A DNA stretch of 64,000 nt, from the NCBI RefSeq assembly GCF_039542385.1, contig NZ_BAABIA010000004.1:124001-188000 (forward strand). The letters run 5' to 3'. Under the pieces are notes generated by a model, which worked only from the letters and a program-made list of their open reading frames with translations, was not told the DNA's origin and made no database searches. The position numbers and the translations under genes are program-made. The stretch's first letter is position 1. Each line of letters starts with the position of its first letter. The stretch is from Prosthecobacter algae (lineage in GTDB: Bacteria; Verrucomicrobiota; Verrucomicrobiia; Verrucomicrobiales; Verrucomicrobiaceae). Of this stretch, positions 38,993-51,754 are shown piece after piece.

Positions 38993-39102
38993 ATTCTTGT
39001 TTTTGTCGCTGGATGTTTGGTTATTCATGGCGAGGTCAGCATGGCATCAGCATCGCTTTCCGTGTAGCCACCCCTTTCGCATAACAGTCATTCAACATTT
39101 GC

Positions 39103-40029
39103 ATGAGAGCCTTTGAAGACCTGACCCTGCTTCGCGCCTTCGTTAGCATCGTCGAATCCGGCAGCATCTCCGCTGCGGCACGTTGCGTGCGGGTGTCTCA
39201 GCCCACTCTCAGCCGCCAGTTGCGGTCTCTGGAGGAACTGTGCGGCACCGCACTTCTGCGCAGGGACACTCACCAAATGAGCGTAACGGAGACCGGGCAG
39301 CGTTTCCTGGCCGATGCCCGGACCCTGCTGGGCCATGCCGAGGAAGCGGCCCGCCGCCTGCATGCAGACCACACGACCTTGAGCGGTCAGTTGCATCTCT
39401 TTGCCACCGTGGACCTGGGGCAGTGGGTGGTCACACCTTTGGTTAGCCAATTCTTGCAGGCAAACCCTCAGGTCACCGCCACCCTGGCCTTGAACAACCG
39501 TCCTCTGCACATGATCCAGGAGGGCTGCGACGTCGGGATCGTGCCGGGCCGGATCACTGATGACAGCGTCATCGCCCGGCCCGCAGGCGTCATCCCGCTC
39601 CACCTCGCGGCCTCACCCGCCTTGGTTCAGGGGCGGCCTCCGGCAAAGACACTGGCAGATCTCAAGTCCTGGCCCTGGGTCTCCCTTTCGGGCTCTCATT
39701 TCTGGGGCACGACGGAGGTCACCCTTTACGATTCCAACGATGCCGCTCAGACCTTGCCGACTACGCCCGTCCTTGTCTCAGAAGGCGTCACCAGCATCCG
39801 CGAAGCCGTGCGCGATGGGCTCGGCGTTGCACTGCTCCCAGATTGGCTGATCGAAAAAGACCTCGAGTCAGGCACCCTCGTACGCGTCCTGCCACGGCTC
39901 AAAGCCAAGGACCTACCCATCCACGTGGTCTATGCTGGCCAGCGGGTGCTCCCGGCACGCGTCAGTGCCTTCATTGACTTTGCCGTTCGATATCTGGTGG
40001 CATTCGGCAACACACCGCCCAACCCCTGA
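39103..40029 (+). CDS. LysR-family transcriptional regulator
   Basis: 308 residues with the N-terminal winged helix (FEDLTLLRAFVSIVESGSIS, AAARCVRVSQPTLSRQLRSL) and the periplasmic-binding-like effector domain (LHLFATVDLGQWVVTPLVSQ-type core). It is divergent from the NmrA-like gene, the usual arrangement for a LysR regulator and its target. The inducer is unknown. Confidence 0.92.
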   Translation: MRAFEDLTLLRAFVSIVESGSISAAARCVRVSQPTLSRQLRSLEELCGTALLRRDTHQMSVTETGQRFLADARTLLGHAEEAARRLHADHTTLSGQLHLFATVDLGQWVVTPLVSQFLQANPQVTATLALNNRPLHMIQEGCDVGIVPGRITDDSVIARPAGVIPLHLAASPALVQGRPPAKTLADLKSWPWVSLSGSHFWGTTEVTLYDSNDAAQTLPTTPVLVSEGVTSIREAVRDGLGVALLPDWLIEKDLESGTLVRVLPRLKAKDLPIHVVYAGQRVLPARVSAFIDFAVRYLVAFGNTPPNP

Positions 40030-40059
40030 CGATGGCGATTGAGCAACTCGTGCATTCCT

Positions 40060-40521
40060 TCAGGCTTTCGGTGGCCATTGAGTCCCCGCGAGTTCGGGAG
40101 GCAATTGAGTCGGGTCCACCGGGTAGATCAAAGACATGTCGGGCGGCGTGGTCGCGCTTGGCAGGAATTCAGTTTCCTCGGGACCGCCGATAATAAGCCA
40201 AAGCACTTCGCTCTCCGTGTCATTAAACACCTGACGGAGCTGATCTGGTCCCACCAAAACCCCGCCGTATCGGGGGAGGGTCAGACTTTCCTCGCCCACT
40301 CTCAGGCGGCCGGTGCCTTCCAGCACAAAGTAAAATTCCTCCGCCCGCACGTGCTTGTGCAGGGTGTTGGCACTGCCGGGCGGCATTCGCCACAGTCGCG
40401 CGCCCAGATTCTCACTGCCCGTGCGCTCCAGATAGTCCGCATTCGGGATCTTCATCAGATTCGACAGCCGCCATGAAAGGTCTTCTGGGCGAATGAGATG
40501 GTAACCTTGGATGGCGCTCAT
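40060..40521 (-). CDS. Cupin domain protein
   Basis: 153 residues from the ATG at 40521; codons further upstream overlap the FKBP gene tail and were not used. The single cupin barrel has its metal motif in HKHVRAEEFYFVLEGTGRLR (His-x-His and Glu) and the second motif region GVLVGPDQLRQVFND, in which the usual His is replaced by Gln/Val. A mononuclear metal site is therefore uncertain. The function may be as a small binding protein or isomerase. It follows the FKBP gene on the same strand. Confidence 0.85.
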   Translation of the reverse strand: MSAIQGYHLIRPEDLSWRLSNLMKIPNADYLERTGSENLGARLWRMPPGSANTLHKHVRAEEFYFVLEGTGRLRVGEESLTLPRYGGVLVGPDQLRQVFNDTESEVLWLIIGGPEETEFLPSATTPPDMSLIYPVDPTQLPPELAGTQWPPKA

Positions 40522-40595
40522 ACAAAAAAGCGGCGTTGGAAAACGCGACTCAAACGAAGTTGCGAAAGGCGATCGATGTGTGGCGGCGCAGCCAC

Positions 40596-41093
40596 CTATC
40601 TTCCCACCACTTCCAGCAGCTCCACCTGAAAGATCAGATCGCTGTTCGGCGGAATTTTGCCGCCCACGGCACGGTTGCCATAGGCCAGCCGGGCTGGGAT
40701 CAGAAGCAGCCACTTGTCCCCCGGTTTCATCAACTGAAGCGCCTCCGTCCAGCCGGGAATCACCTGGCCCACGCCAAAGGTCGCAGGCTGGCCTCGCTCG
40801 ATCGAGCTGTCGAAGACCGTGCCATCAGCGAGCGTGCCGTGGTAATGCACCGACACGGAATCGCTGTAGGAGGGGGACCTGCCGTAGGTGGGCCCAGAGG
40901 CCAGCACCCGATATTGCAGACCGCTGGCGGTCGTCACCACACCGGAAGGAGAGACGCTGGGCGTTACCGCCGCCGCACCCCCCACACCCGGCGCTGGCGG
41001 CTGCCTCACCGTCTTCTTCTTTTTCACAGGTTCCGTTTGGCAAGCCGTCAGGCACAGCAGGAGGGCGGCAGAGAAAAAGGGGAAAAGCTTCAT
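40596..41093 (-). CDS. FKBP-type peptidyl-prolyl isomerase lipoprotein
   Basis: 165 residues from the ATG at 41093. The leader ends in a lipobox (LLLCLTAC, Cys then QTEP), followed by a Lys-rich linker and an FKBP domain with VSVHYHGTLADGTVFDSS, FGVGQVIPGWTEALQLM and IPARLAYGNRAVGGKIPPNS. The lipid-anchored envelope foldase accelerates proline isomerisation. An alternative long start at 41174 would remove the signal. Confidence 0.92.
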   Translation of the reverse strand: MKLFPFFSAALLLCLTACQTEPVKKKKTVRQPPAPGVGGAAAVTPSVSPSGVVTTASGLQYRVLASGPTYGRSPSYSDSVSVHYHGTLADGTVFDSSIERGQPATFGVGQVIPGWTEALQLMKPGDKWLLLIPARLAYGNRAVGGKIPPNSDLIFQVELLEVVGR

Positions 41094-41263
41094 GGAATGA
41101 AAAGGGGGAATGGCAGACTGCACCGGAATATGTTCAGAAAGGGCCGCCCAGAGCCAGCACTTTTTCATCGGCAAGGGCGGATCCTTTCTCCAGCCTCCTT
41201 TTCCATCTGGCCTGTTTCAAGCTGCATGCATCTATAGACGAGCGATGAATTTCCAGGTATTAA

Positions 41264-43639
<2,376 letters not shown>

Positions 43640-43663
43640 CACTTCACGTTAGGCCTTCTGGCG

Positions 43664-43698
43664 CGCCTCCGGATCTCCTCAGGTCCGGGGGCTTTTTT
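43664..43698 (+). terminator. Intrinsic terminator after katG
   Basis: A GCCTCCGGA stem against TCCGGGGGC with a 10-nt loop is followed by TTTTTT, 25 bp after the katG stop. One mismatch. Confidence 0.7.
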
Positions 43699-43746
43699 GT
43701 GCACCCGCCGCCAAGTATAACAATAAGCGTATTCGTCGGGGTATTC

Positions 43747-44313
43747 TCAGGCCCGCGTGCTCTCACTCACCTTGGCCAGAATGTCCCCATAATGCTCCGC
43801 CGCGCACTCCGGGCACACCCCGTGGCTGAATCGTGCCTCCGTCCGCGAAGTCACAAAGTCCTCGATCTCGTGCCAGTTCCCCGCCTCATCCCGGATGTCT
43901 TTGCAAAAGGAGCACGTCGGCAGGATGCCCTCCAGCGTCCGCACCCGGGCCCGCAGCGCCTGCGTCTGCTGCGAAAGCTTGCCCGCCAGAAACGTGATGA
44001 AAAGCAGCACCCCCAGCCGCAGCACCGCATTCACGATGGCCTCCGGCAGCGTGTAGGGGATGCCCCAGGCATACTGGATGCAAAAGCGGATCACGCACAA
44101 AATCGACCCCAAGACCAGGGCCGTCCGCAGCCCGCAATTCCACGACATCAGCGTCACTGGAATCACAAACATAACCGGAAAGAAAATGATCGGCCCCGAC
44201 AGGAAATCGAAACACGCCATCACCAGCGCAATACCAAACAACACCCACCGGTTGTTCCAGGGAGCTCGCTCGAAAAAGTACTCGGTAGGGGGTAGCGGCA
44301 CACGCTCACTCAT
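43747..44313 (-). CDS. Membrane protein with cysteine-rich C-terminal motif
   Basis: 188 residues. About four hydrophobic segments occupy residues 20-115 (WVLFGIALVMACFDFLSGP, IIFFPVMFVIPVTLMSWN, LVLGSILCVIRFCIQYAW, LRLGVLLFITFLAG). A coiled-coil-like linker follows (QQTQALRARVRTLEGI), then a cytoplasmic tail LPTCSFCKDIRDEAGNWHEI ending in SHGVCPEC. That CxxC...CPEC tail is the motif often found at the end of bacterial sensor proteins just after a coiled coil. Here it is attached to membrane helices with no kinase or cyclase output. Role unknown. Confidence 0.75.
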   Translation of the reverse strand: MSERVPLPPTEYFFERAPWNNRWVLFGIALVMACFDFLSGPIIFFPVMFVIPVTLMSWNCGLRTALVLGSILCVIRFCIQYAWGIPYTLPEAIVNAVLRLGVLLFITFLAGKLSQQTQALRARVRTLEGILPTCSFCKDIRDEAGNWHEIEDFVTSRTEARFSHGVCPECAAEHYGDILAKVSESTRA

Positions 44314-45045
44314 GTTCGTAAATGCCTAAGGAGCAAGGTTTTAGCCCCACACAAGTGTTTATTAAACCCAACTCACCTCCTCGACGAACCTACAACCACC
44401 CCCAAATGTGCCTCATGTCCCTCCGTTCAGGCTCAAGATCTCCGAGCTTCCCCAGCACCCCAAGGAGCGGGACTTGCCAAGTCCCGGCCTTTGAATCTCC
44501 CTCCATCTCATGCCTCATTCCCCGAGAATGGCAAAAAGAGGTCGGCAAAAATGCAGCCCTTCTTCCAGGGCAATCGCCACCAGTGCTCACCCCAAGCCGC
44601 AAAAATCCAGTTCCATGGAGCCCTTGCGCGCCCATTCATCCAGACCGCATCCTCACTCCATTCCCGACAGCTCTCCGGGTGTCTAGCCTTGAGGCGATCT
44701 TGGAGAAGGTCCGGCAGGTCATGGAATCGCCTAAAGGCTAAACACCCACAAACCCAACAAACCAGCCTCCTTGCAACACTTATTGTTAATCCTGTAATCC
44801 TGTCTAAAAAATCCCCGCCCCCGTCCGCCCCCAACCACGGGACTTGGGCTTCTCTTCGTCATCCACACCTTCCGTGTTTTCCGAATCTTCCGAGGTTGAA
44901 AATTCATCCCTACCCCCTCGCGAGCGCAGCCACAGCAAGTAGCTGCCCATGTCAGCAGGAGGCTGACCCGAAAGCTCCTCCACCTTCGTTCACCCCATTG
45001 ACACACTTCTTGTTAATACTGTCATCCTCTCAGGGCCATTCGTCT
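44314..45045. repeat. Non-coding gap with REP-like palindrome and a direct repeat
   Basis: There is no persuasive gene in 730 bp. A perfect hairpin CGGGACTT/AAGTCCCG with a 3-nt loop lies at 44468-44486. An imperfect direct repeat of about 30 bp (core TTGTTAATCCTGTAATCCTG and TTGTTAATACTGTCATCCT) appears near 44778-44804 and 45004-45030. Open frames on either strand have no family resemblance. Confidence 0.5.
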
Positions 45046-46260
45046 TCAGGGTTTCTTGGGGGCAGCAGCCTTAAAATAATCGGCCACGGCTTGCCGGAAA
45101 TCCTTCTCGCTGGGTGCTTGTCCCGTGCGTCTATAGGCTTCGGAGACGAACTCGCGTGCCCAGGCATAGTAGCGTCGGTGGGTTTCATGGATGGGTTGCT
45201 TCACGCCCTTGTCATCGATCATCCAGTAGCCACGATGCTGGCCCCCTGCCTCGACTTCATTGTTATACAGCTCCCAATAGAGGATAAACGGACAGCCCCA
45301 TTCCACCGCCGCTTGAATCGTGATGAGTGAAAGGTCATTCTGCTCTTGCGGCGTTCGGTGGGGCATGCCGTTGTGGGAGACTGTGTAGCCATACTCTCCG
45401 ATAAACACGCGTTTGCCCGTGATCTCCGGTTTCGGGGTCAGCTTTGATTCGATGTAATCCAGCACGGTCTTGATGTTCTCCGCCTTGGGTTCATTCGTCA
45501 CGTCGTAGGCGGAGTAAGAGACAAAATCCACGGGCACAAAAGGCAGCACCTGATTGACCAGAGACGGGCGGTCTTTTTTCAGGGAGATAGTCGGGTGGTT
45601 GATTTCCGTGTAATGCCAGACCTGGACCTTTTCATGCTTCGTCTCGCGTTTGGCATCATCCACAGCGCGTTGCCGTGTATTCAGCCAGGAGATCATTCCC
45701 TGAACTTTTTCCGGGGTCATCATCGCATCGGCTTTTTCGCTGATGTCGCCGCGCAAAAGGTTGTCACCCTCCCAATGGCCGAGATAAAAGGTTTTGCCGC
45801 TGCCTGTGTAGGTCTTCAGCAGGTAGGCAGTCTGATCATAAATCTCACGATATTCCGCCTCCGCATCCTTGTTGGAAAAGCCCTTCTTCCATGAAGTTCC
45901 AGCAAAGGATTCAGCCCACATCTGGTAGTAGGCAAAGGGCATGTCCAGCACCTCCCGGTGGGCAGGTTCTTGGCTCACCAGTTCCACCAGGGAGTGAATG
46001 TGGGGATACTGTGTCGGTTTGGGCCGCAGATCAAATTTCATGGTCGTTGCACCCATCGCTCGGATCTCCTTGGCGGCTTCGACCAACGGATCCTGCTCCG
46101 TAAACTGATACTTACCGCCGATGGCCTGCGTCCCCAAAAGGTAGTTGTAGGAGTCTGCGACCGATTGAGCTTCGCCTGGCGTTTGGGCATTTAATTTGGC
46201 CACATGAGGCACGCACACCCACACCAGCAAGAGCAGGCGGCAGAGGAGATGTTGGGTCAT
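45046..46260 (-). CDS. Exported TIM-barrel protein, glycoside-hydrolase-like
   Basis: 404 residues with a signal peptide (MTQHLLCRLLLLVWVCVPHV). The sequence order resembles a clan GH-A type barrel: VQVWHYTEINHPTISL (candidate acid/base Glu), PVDFVSYSAYDVTNEP, and GKRVFIGEYGYTVSHNGMPH (candidate nucleophile Glu), then FILYWELYNNE. No exact family can be named. It could degrade polysaccharide outside the cytoplasm. Monocistronic. Confidence 0.68.
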   Translation of the reverse strand: MTQHLLCRLLLLVWVCVPHVAKLNAQTPGEAQSVADSYNYLLGTQAIGGKYQFTEQDPLVEAAKEIRAMGATTMKFDLRPKPTQYPHIHSLVELVSQEPAHREVLDMPFAYYQMWAESFAGTSWKKGFSNKDAEAEYREIYDQTAYLLKTYTGSGKTFYLGHWEGDNLLRGDISEKADAMMTPEKVQGMISWLNTRQRAVDDAKRETKHEKVQVWHYTEINHPTISLKKDRPSLVNQVLPFVPVDFVSYSAYDVTNEPKAENIKTVLDYIESKLTPKPEITGKRVFIGEYGYTVSHNGMPHRTPQEQNDLSLITIQAAVEWGCPFILYWELYNNEVEAGGQHRGYWMIDDKGVKQPIHETHRRYYAWAREFVSEAYRRTGQAPSEKDFRQAVADYFKAAAPKKP

Positions 46261-46421
46261 TCGAGGATGTGTCGCAGCCTTTTCTGCATGTCAAAGAGCC
46301 GATGTATTCAAGAGTCCTTGGCACTCCTACAGAGCCAATGAAAATCTCTGCATCACCAGGGTAAAAGTCGCCATCTCCTGGGCCACGACGAGCAATCACT
46401 CAACGGCCCGTCTTTTCAAAA

Positions 46422-48957
46422 TCAGATCCGGCGCAGGATATCGAGCGGTGGATGATTGGAAACGCCACGGCTGAGAGCGAGGCCTCCCAGAACCGAGATA
46501 GCCGTGGTGGTGAAAAAGGCACCCAGCAGTGTCACGACATCCGGCGACGGCGAAGTTTTGAAAACGTAAACGGCAAGGATAGAAGTAGCTCCCACGGCGA
46601 GAAGAGTTCCGGTGAGGGCGGAAAGGCAACCCAGGGTGGCGTACTCGATGACGAGGATGGTGCGAACCTGCCGCGCCGAAGCGCCCAGCGTTCGGAGCAA
46701 GACACTTTCGCGGAGGCGTACGTCCCTGCCATTGAGCAGCGTGCCCACCACAATAGGCAGCGCAGCGATCAGCGTGAATCCACCCATGATCGTGATGACC
46801 CACGAGATCTTCGAGAACAGCGAACGAACCGTTTCTAAAATTTGGGACAGGTCAATCGACGAGACGTTGGGAAACTCTCGCATGAGGCCTTGTTGTAGAC
46901 GGCCCACCGCGGCTGCATCCGGGGTGCGGGTGGTCACCACATGAAAGCCCGGTGCACCGTCTAGAGGTCCAGGTGGAAAAACCATGAAAAAGTTGAGGTT
47001 AAACCGGCTCCAATCCACTTTTCGGATGCTGGTCACACGGGCTTCCAGGGTGATGCCCTGGACATCCAGCGTCAGCGTGTCGCCAAGTTGAAGACGCATG
47101 TCCCCGGCGATTTTTTCTTCGAGCGAAACCGGGATGGGGCCCTCTGGGTTGGGCAGGCTCTCATGCCATTCTCCGGCAATCAGAGTTTCGCTGGAGTTCA
47201 GATTCGCTCGATGGGTGGACCGGAATTCGCGGTTGGCAATCCAGCGTGGCACCCCTTCCGCCTGGGTCACCGGAACCCCCTTGAGGGCCAGGACCCGCAT
47301 GGTCACCATGGGGGCGGTTTCTAAAACGGGCAGCCCCTGGTTTTTCACCAGCGAAGTCACGCCTTCGACTTGATCCGGCTGGACGTCGATCAGGTACAGG
47401 TTGGGGTTTTCCTGGGTCTCGCTGATGCGGAGACGCTGCTGCAAAAGATCCCCAGTAAGCAGGATGGTGAGCAGGAGAAAGGTGCCCAGCCCGAGCGAGA
47501 GCAGGAACAGCAAAGTTTGGTTGCCCGGACGATGAAGATTGGAAATGCCCTGCCGCAGGAGGTAAGGCCAGCTTGGCCGGACGATGCGGCGCGTGAAGGC
47601 CATCAGTGCCCGGGCCACTCCAATGACCAGGGCAAAGGCAGCGCCCAGTCCGCCAACCAAAAGCATGGCGCGTTTCCAGTCCGCATCATTGGTTAGGGCT
47701 AGCAGAAGCAGCAGGGCGGTGAGAAGCAAATAGACAGGGAGGGTGCGGAGGGGACTGCCGGGTAAAAAGCTGCCGCTGCGCAGCGTGGCGGCGGGTGAAA
47801 TGCGATGAATTTTCAGGATGGGGATGAGCGCAAATCCACAGCACACACCCAGGCCCGCCAGGGTGGTGCGAAAGACGATGGCCCACTCGGGGGTGGCCTC
47901 CACCGCCACTGGAAGACTGTCTTTAAACAGCACCAGCAGGCCAGTTTGCAAAAGCACCCCCAGGCCCGCGCCCAGGATGGCCCCCAGAAGGGCCAGCGTG
48001 GCGCTCTGGGCGATGTAAACGGCTGCGGCGAGCTGGCGGGGTGCGCCGAGACAGCGGAGGATGGCAATCGTCGTCACGCGGCGGTTGATGTGAGACTGCA
48101 CCGCCCCCGCCACCCCTAGCGCACCAAGGGCCAGGGACGCCAGCGCCAGGATGCCGAGGTACCGTTGAAACAGATCCAGGGCATCGCCCAGCGTTTCCTG
48201 GCGGTCCTCCGGTGTCTCCAGTCGCCAGGATGCACTCGGAAATTCGCGGCGCAGGTTTTCCTTCAGTTCGGCGGAGGGAGTTTTTTGAGCGGTCTGTAGA
48301 TGGACCAGATGCGTCACCATGCTGTTGGCGCCGATGAGGCCGCTCTGCTGGATATCGGACAGGTGAACATACGCCTCGGGAGCGATGCCACTGAATCGGC
48401 TCGCGCGCGGCGGGGAGTTGAGGATGCTGCCGAGAATCTTCAAACGCAGTCGCCCCAGCTCGATCTCGTCACCCGGCTTCACCTGGAATTGCTCCAAAAG
48501 AGCGGCCTCTAAAAACACACCGGGTTCATCCGCGCGGCGCTCCCAGGCATCCGCTGGCAGGGTTTCGATTTTCCCATAATAAGGATACTCCCCTTCGAGG
48601 GCGCGCACGTTCACCAGCCGGGCCCCGCCATTGGGGAAAGTCATCATGGATGGGAAAGCCACCTCGCGAGTGGTCCGGGAGGACATCTTGGCCAGCTTGG
48701 CAAACTCCTCCGCCTTGATCGGCTGCGACGAAGAAACCTGAAGATCCGAGCCGAGGAGTTCCTTGGCCTGGGTTTGGATGCCGGTTTCGACACTGCCTTT
48801 CAGCGAATGAATGGCGACCAGTGCAGCAATGCCGGAAACGATGGCGAGGGAGAAAATGAGCAAACGCAGGCGCTGTGTGCGGCTGTCCCGCCACGCCATT
48901 TTCCAAGTCCAGGGATGCAGCAGGGCAGGGATGAGGTGGGTCGGGAGCGGGCGTGGA

Positions 48958-48968
<11 letters not shown>
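46422..48968 (-). CDS. ABC transporter permease, FtsX/MacB type (YbbP-like)
   Basis: 848 residues from the ATG at 48968, which overlaps the ATPase gene end by 11 bp. A first membrane helix (LLIFSLAIVSGIAALVAIHS) and a large periplasmic MacB_PCD-type region are followed by a central FtsX block (about 265-420), a further extracytoplasmic region, and a C-terminal FtsX block with the end signature LGGLALSRGVSNHPPLDILR. Two FtsX units in one chain match YbbP. Together with the ATPase it likely drives mechanotransmission or lipid/lipoprotein release rather than solute import. Confidence 0.85.
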
Positions 48969-49683
<715 letters not shown>

Positions 49684-49685
49684 GG

Positions 49686-50336
49686 ATGAAATGGCTGGTG
49701 TTCGGACTGCTGATGTCAGTGTCGGGGGGCTGGATGGCTACGTTGCCCGCTCAAACTCCAGCCGTAGCAAAAAAAAGAATCGTCGTTTTAGGCGACAGCA
49801 TCTCCGCCGGCTACGGCCTGGATCGTGATCAGGCCTACCCAGCTTTGTTGCAAAAGAAAGTGGATGCCGAGGGCCTGCCCTATGAGGTGGTGAATGCCGG
49901 TGTGAGTGGCGATACCACCGCAGGCGGCCTCCGGCGGATCGACTGGGCCCTGGGCCCGAAAGGAGCGGACGTGCTCGTGATCGCCCTCGGTGGCAACGAC
50001 GGCCTGCGTGGCGTCTCCCCCGATCAGACGGAAAAGAACCTGACTGGCATCGTCGCCAAAGCCCGGGCCAAAAACCCCACCATCAAAATCCTCATCGCCG
50101 GCATGCAAATGCCCGACAACCTCGGCCCCAAATACGTCGAGGCCTTCAAAGCCGTGTTCCCCAAAGTCTCCACCACCGAAAAAACCGACCTCCTCCCCTA
50201 CCTCCTCGAAGGCGTCGGCGGCGATGAAAAACTCAACCAACCCGACCGCATCCACCCCACCGCCGAAGGCCAACAGAAGATTGCCGACATGGTTTGGGCG
50301 AAGCTGAAAGCCATGCTGCCCGAGGCGGGGAATTGA
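49686..50336 (+). CDS. Exported GDSL-type arylesterase/lysophospholipase (TesA-like)
   Basis: 216 residues from the ATG at 49686, best for a signal peptide (MKWLVFGLLMSVSGGWMATL); ATGs at 49659 and 49677 would overlap the divergent ATPase gene. SGNH-hydrolase blocks are block I IVVLGDSISAGYGLD (catalytic Ser), block II NAGVSGDTTAGG, block III ALGGNDGLRG and block V DRIHPTAEGQ (Asp/His). E. coli TesA is the closest described relative, acting on acyl esters in the periplasm. The pairing with YbbAP-like genes supports the call. Confidence 0.9.
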   Translation: MKWLVFGLLMSVSGGWMATLPAQTPAVAKKRIVVLGDSISAGYGLDRDQAYPALLQKKVDAEGLPYEVVNAGVSGDTTAGGLRRIDWALGPKGADVLVIALGGNDGLRGVSPDQTEKNLTGIVAKARAKNPTIKILIAGMQMPDNLGPKYVEAFKAVFPKVSTTEKTDLLPYLLEGVGGDEKLNQPDRIHPTAEGQQKIADMVWAKLKAMLPEAGN

Positions 50337-50668
50337 TCGAAGGTTGTCGAGCGCCCTTCGCAGGACAGCAGTGCGTTTGCAAACACGATTCTTTTTTCGT
50401 TTTCCGGCCTGCTTTTTGGTTTTTCTGGTCTGCTTTTTTTGAAAAGCAGACCTGCATTTTGATTTTCCTGGCAGGATTTTGGCCTGGAGAGGATGCATAG
50501 CCATTACCACCCCTACGATCCGCCAAGAATCCACCCCTCGTTCATGCATCTTGCTTGCCACCAGGGCGCGGGACCGCTTTATAGGACAAGCAGCAAATGC
50601 CTGCTTGAAGAGTCCAATTTCCCGCACACGACAAGCGAAAAGTAACCTCAACATCTATCCTTTACAAA
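50337..50668. other. Gap at the edge of the restriction-modification region, with a long hairpin
   Basis: No gene seen. A perfect 11-bp stem GGTCTGCTTTT/AAAAGCAGACC with a TTTG loop lies at 50427-50452, preceded by an imperfect direct repeat of its left arm (GCCTGCTTTTTGG). The T-rich flanks make a terminator for the esterase gene possible. Composition shifts to AT-rich after about 50640. Confidence 0.5.
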
Positions 50669-51754
50669 ATGCCATTAACACCAATCAGACAAGTGTTCGA
50701 AGCCGCTGTCGAAGCCACCCGATTCAGTGACCGAAACGTTTACGACCAATCGGAACTACTGCGGGAATGGGCACCCGCAAAGGACCTACAAGTCACGTTG
50801 GGGTCTTTTATCTCCGCCGCAGAATGCCAGGTCATTCACCGCAGGCTTGTTCGTGCAGTATTCTTCATTGAACTTGTCAAGGCGGACGTAACCTCGACAA
50901 AATATGACGTTCGGTGGGCTGAACGTTTTCCGGAAGGCGACCCACGGATTGCCACCTTTGATCAATGCTGTGAAATTTATGAAAAGATATGCCGCCAAAT
51001 CCATGAACTCTTAAATGATGAGGTCTTCAGAACGGAATTTGCGTTGGTTGTCCGTTGGGGTTTGTCGCCGCACGAAATCCCACTCGACTATGAGACCAAG
51101 AATGCACGTCCGATTCATTCGACAGCTAATCTCAGCGTCCTCCGTGACCCGAACTATTCTCGGTTGTTAAGAATACGACGCTCGCTTTTAGATCCTACAC
51201 TGAACCCTGATTTTCAGCTCTTCGTCGGAATCTTCGACAAAATCCGAGTAAAGAGCTACCTGACCGACCGTGCCTTGACGGGAGGCTATAAAACAAACCG
51301 AGAGAAACGTTGGGAAGCGCATCCTGCATCGCCGCAATTCGCATACCGTCGCGACTGTCTCGCAATTGAGCTTTGTCTGATCGAGCAGCTAATCCATTTC
51401 GAGTCTTTCCCGCCCGGAACGATTCGTTATTTGGAAGCGGAAGGACTGATAAACCCGGAGCGAAAGGTTGCCCGCTGTCCGGTGACCCTCGATCCCCTCG
51501 ACTTTGAATTGTTGGCTCAAGAGGTCGCAGATCCAACATTCGGAAGGTCCGCCTACCAAGTGGGGCATTTGAATCCCTTGAAGGCCGGTGAAGGAGAGGA
51601 GTTTCGTCACGCGCCCGCGAACATTTCTTGGATCACCGAGGACGGAAACAGGATACAAGGCCACCTCACGTTGAAAGAAACGCGCGAACTCCTGCTGAGA
51701 ATATCCCGAAACTATGAAGCCCTGATTGCATCGGGTGAAATCAGCCCGCCATGA
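50669..51754 (+). CDS. Putative restriction endonuclease with HNH-like C-terminal domain
   Basis: 361 residues. The N-terminal 260 residues are unrecognised. The C-terminus has a single-Cys strand ARCPVTLDPLDF (C270), then a GHLNPL turn (H300) and HAPANISWITEDGNRIQG (H314, N318, N327) with a final H332. This order fits the beta-beta-alpha-metal HNH nuclease fold, so H300 and N318 are candidate catalytic residues. Codon use is more AT-rich than the core genes. Its 3' end overlaps the convergent methylase gene by 14 bp, which, with the methylase, argues for a type II restriction-modification pair. Confidence 0.6.
   Translation: MPLTPIRQVFEAAVEATRFSDRNVYDQSELLREWAPAKDLQVTLGSFISAAECQVIHRRLVRAVFFIELVKADVTSTKYDVRWAERFPEGDPRIATFDQCCEIYEKICRQIHELLNDEVFRTEFALVVRWGLSPHEIPLDYETKNARPIHSTANLSVLRDPNYSRLLRIRRSLLDPTLNPDFQLFVGIFDKIRVKSYLTDRALTGGYKTNREKRWEAHPASPQFAYRRDCLAIELCLIEQLIHFESFPPGTIRYLEAEGLINPERKVARCPVTLDPLDFELLAQEVADPTFGRSAYQVGHLNPLKAGEGEEFRHAPANISWITEDGNRIQGHLTLKETRELLLRISRNYEALIASGEISPP

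Noticed and set aside
44491-45330. 279-codon plus-strand frame in the 44.3-45.0 kb gap
   Set aside because: It runs into the glycosidase-like gene on the opposite strand; its Ser/Pro-rich translation has no recognisable family.
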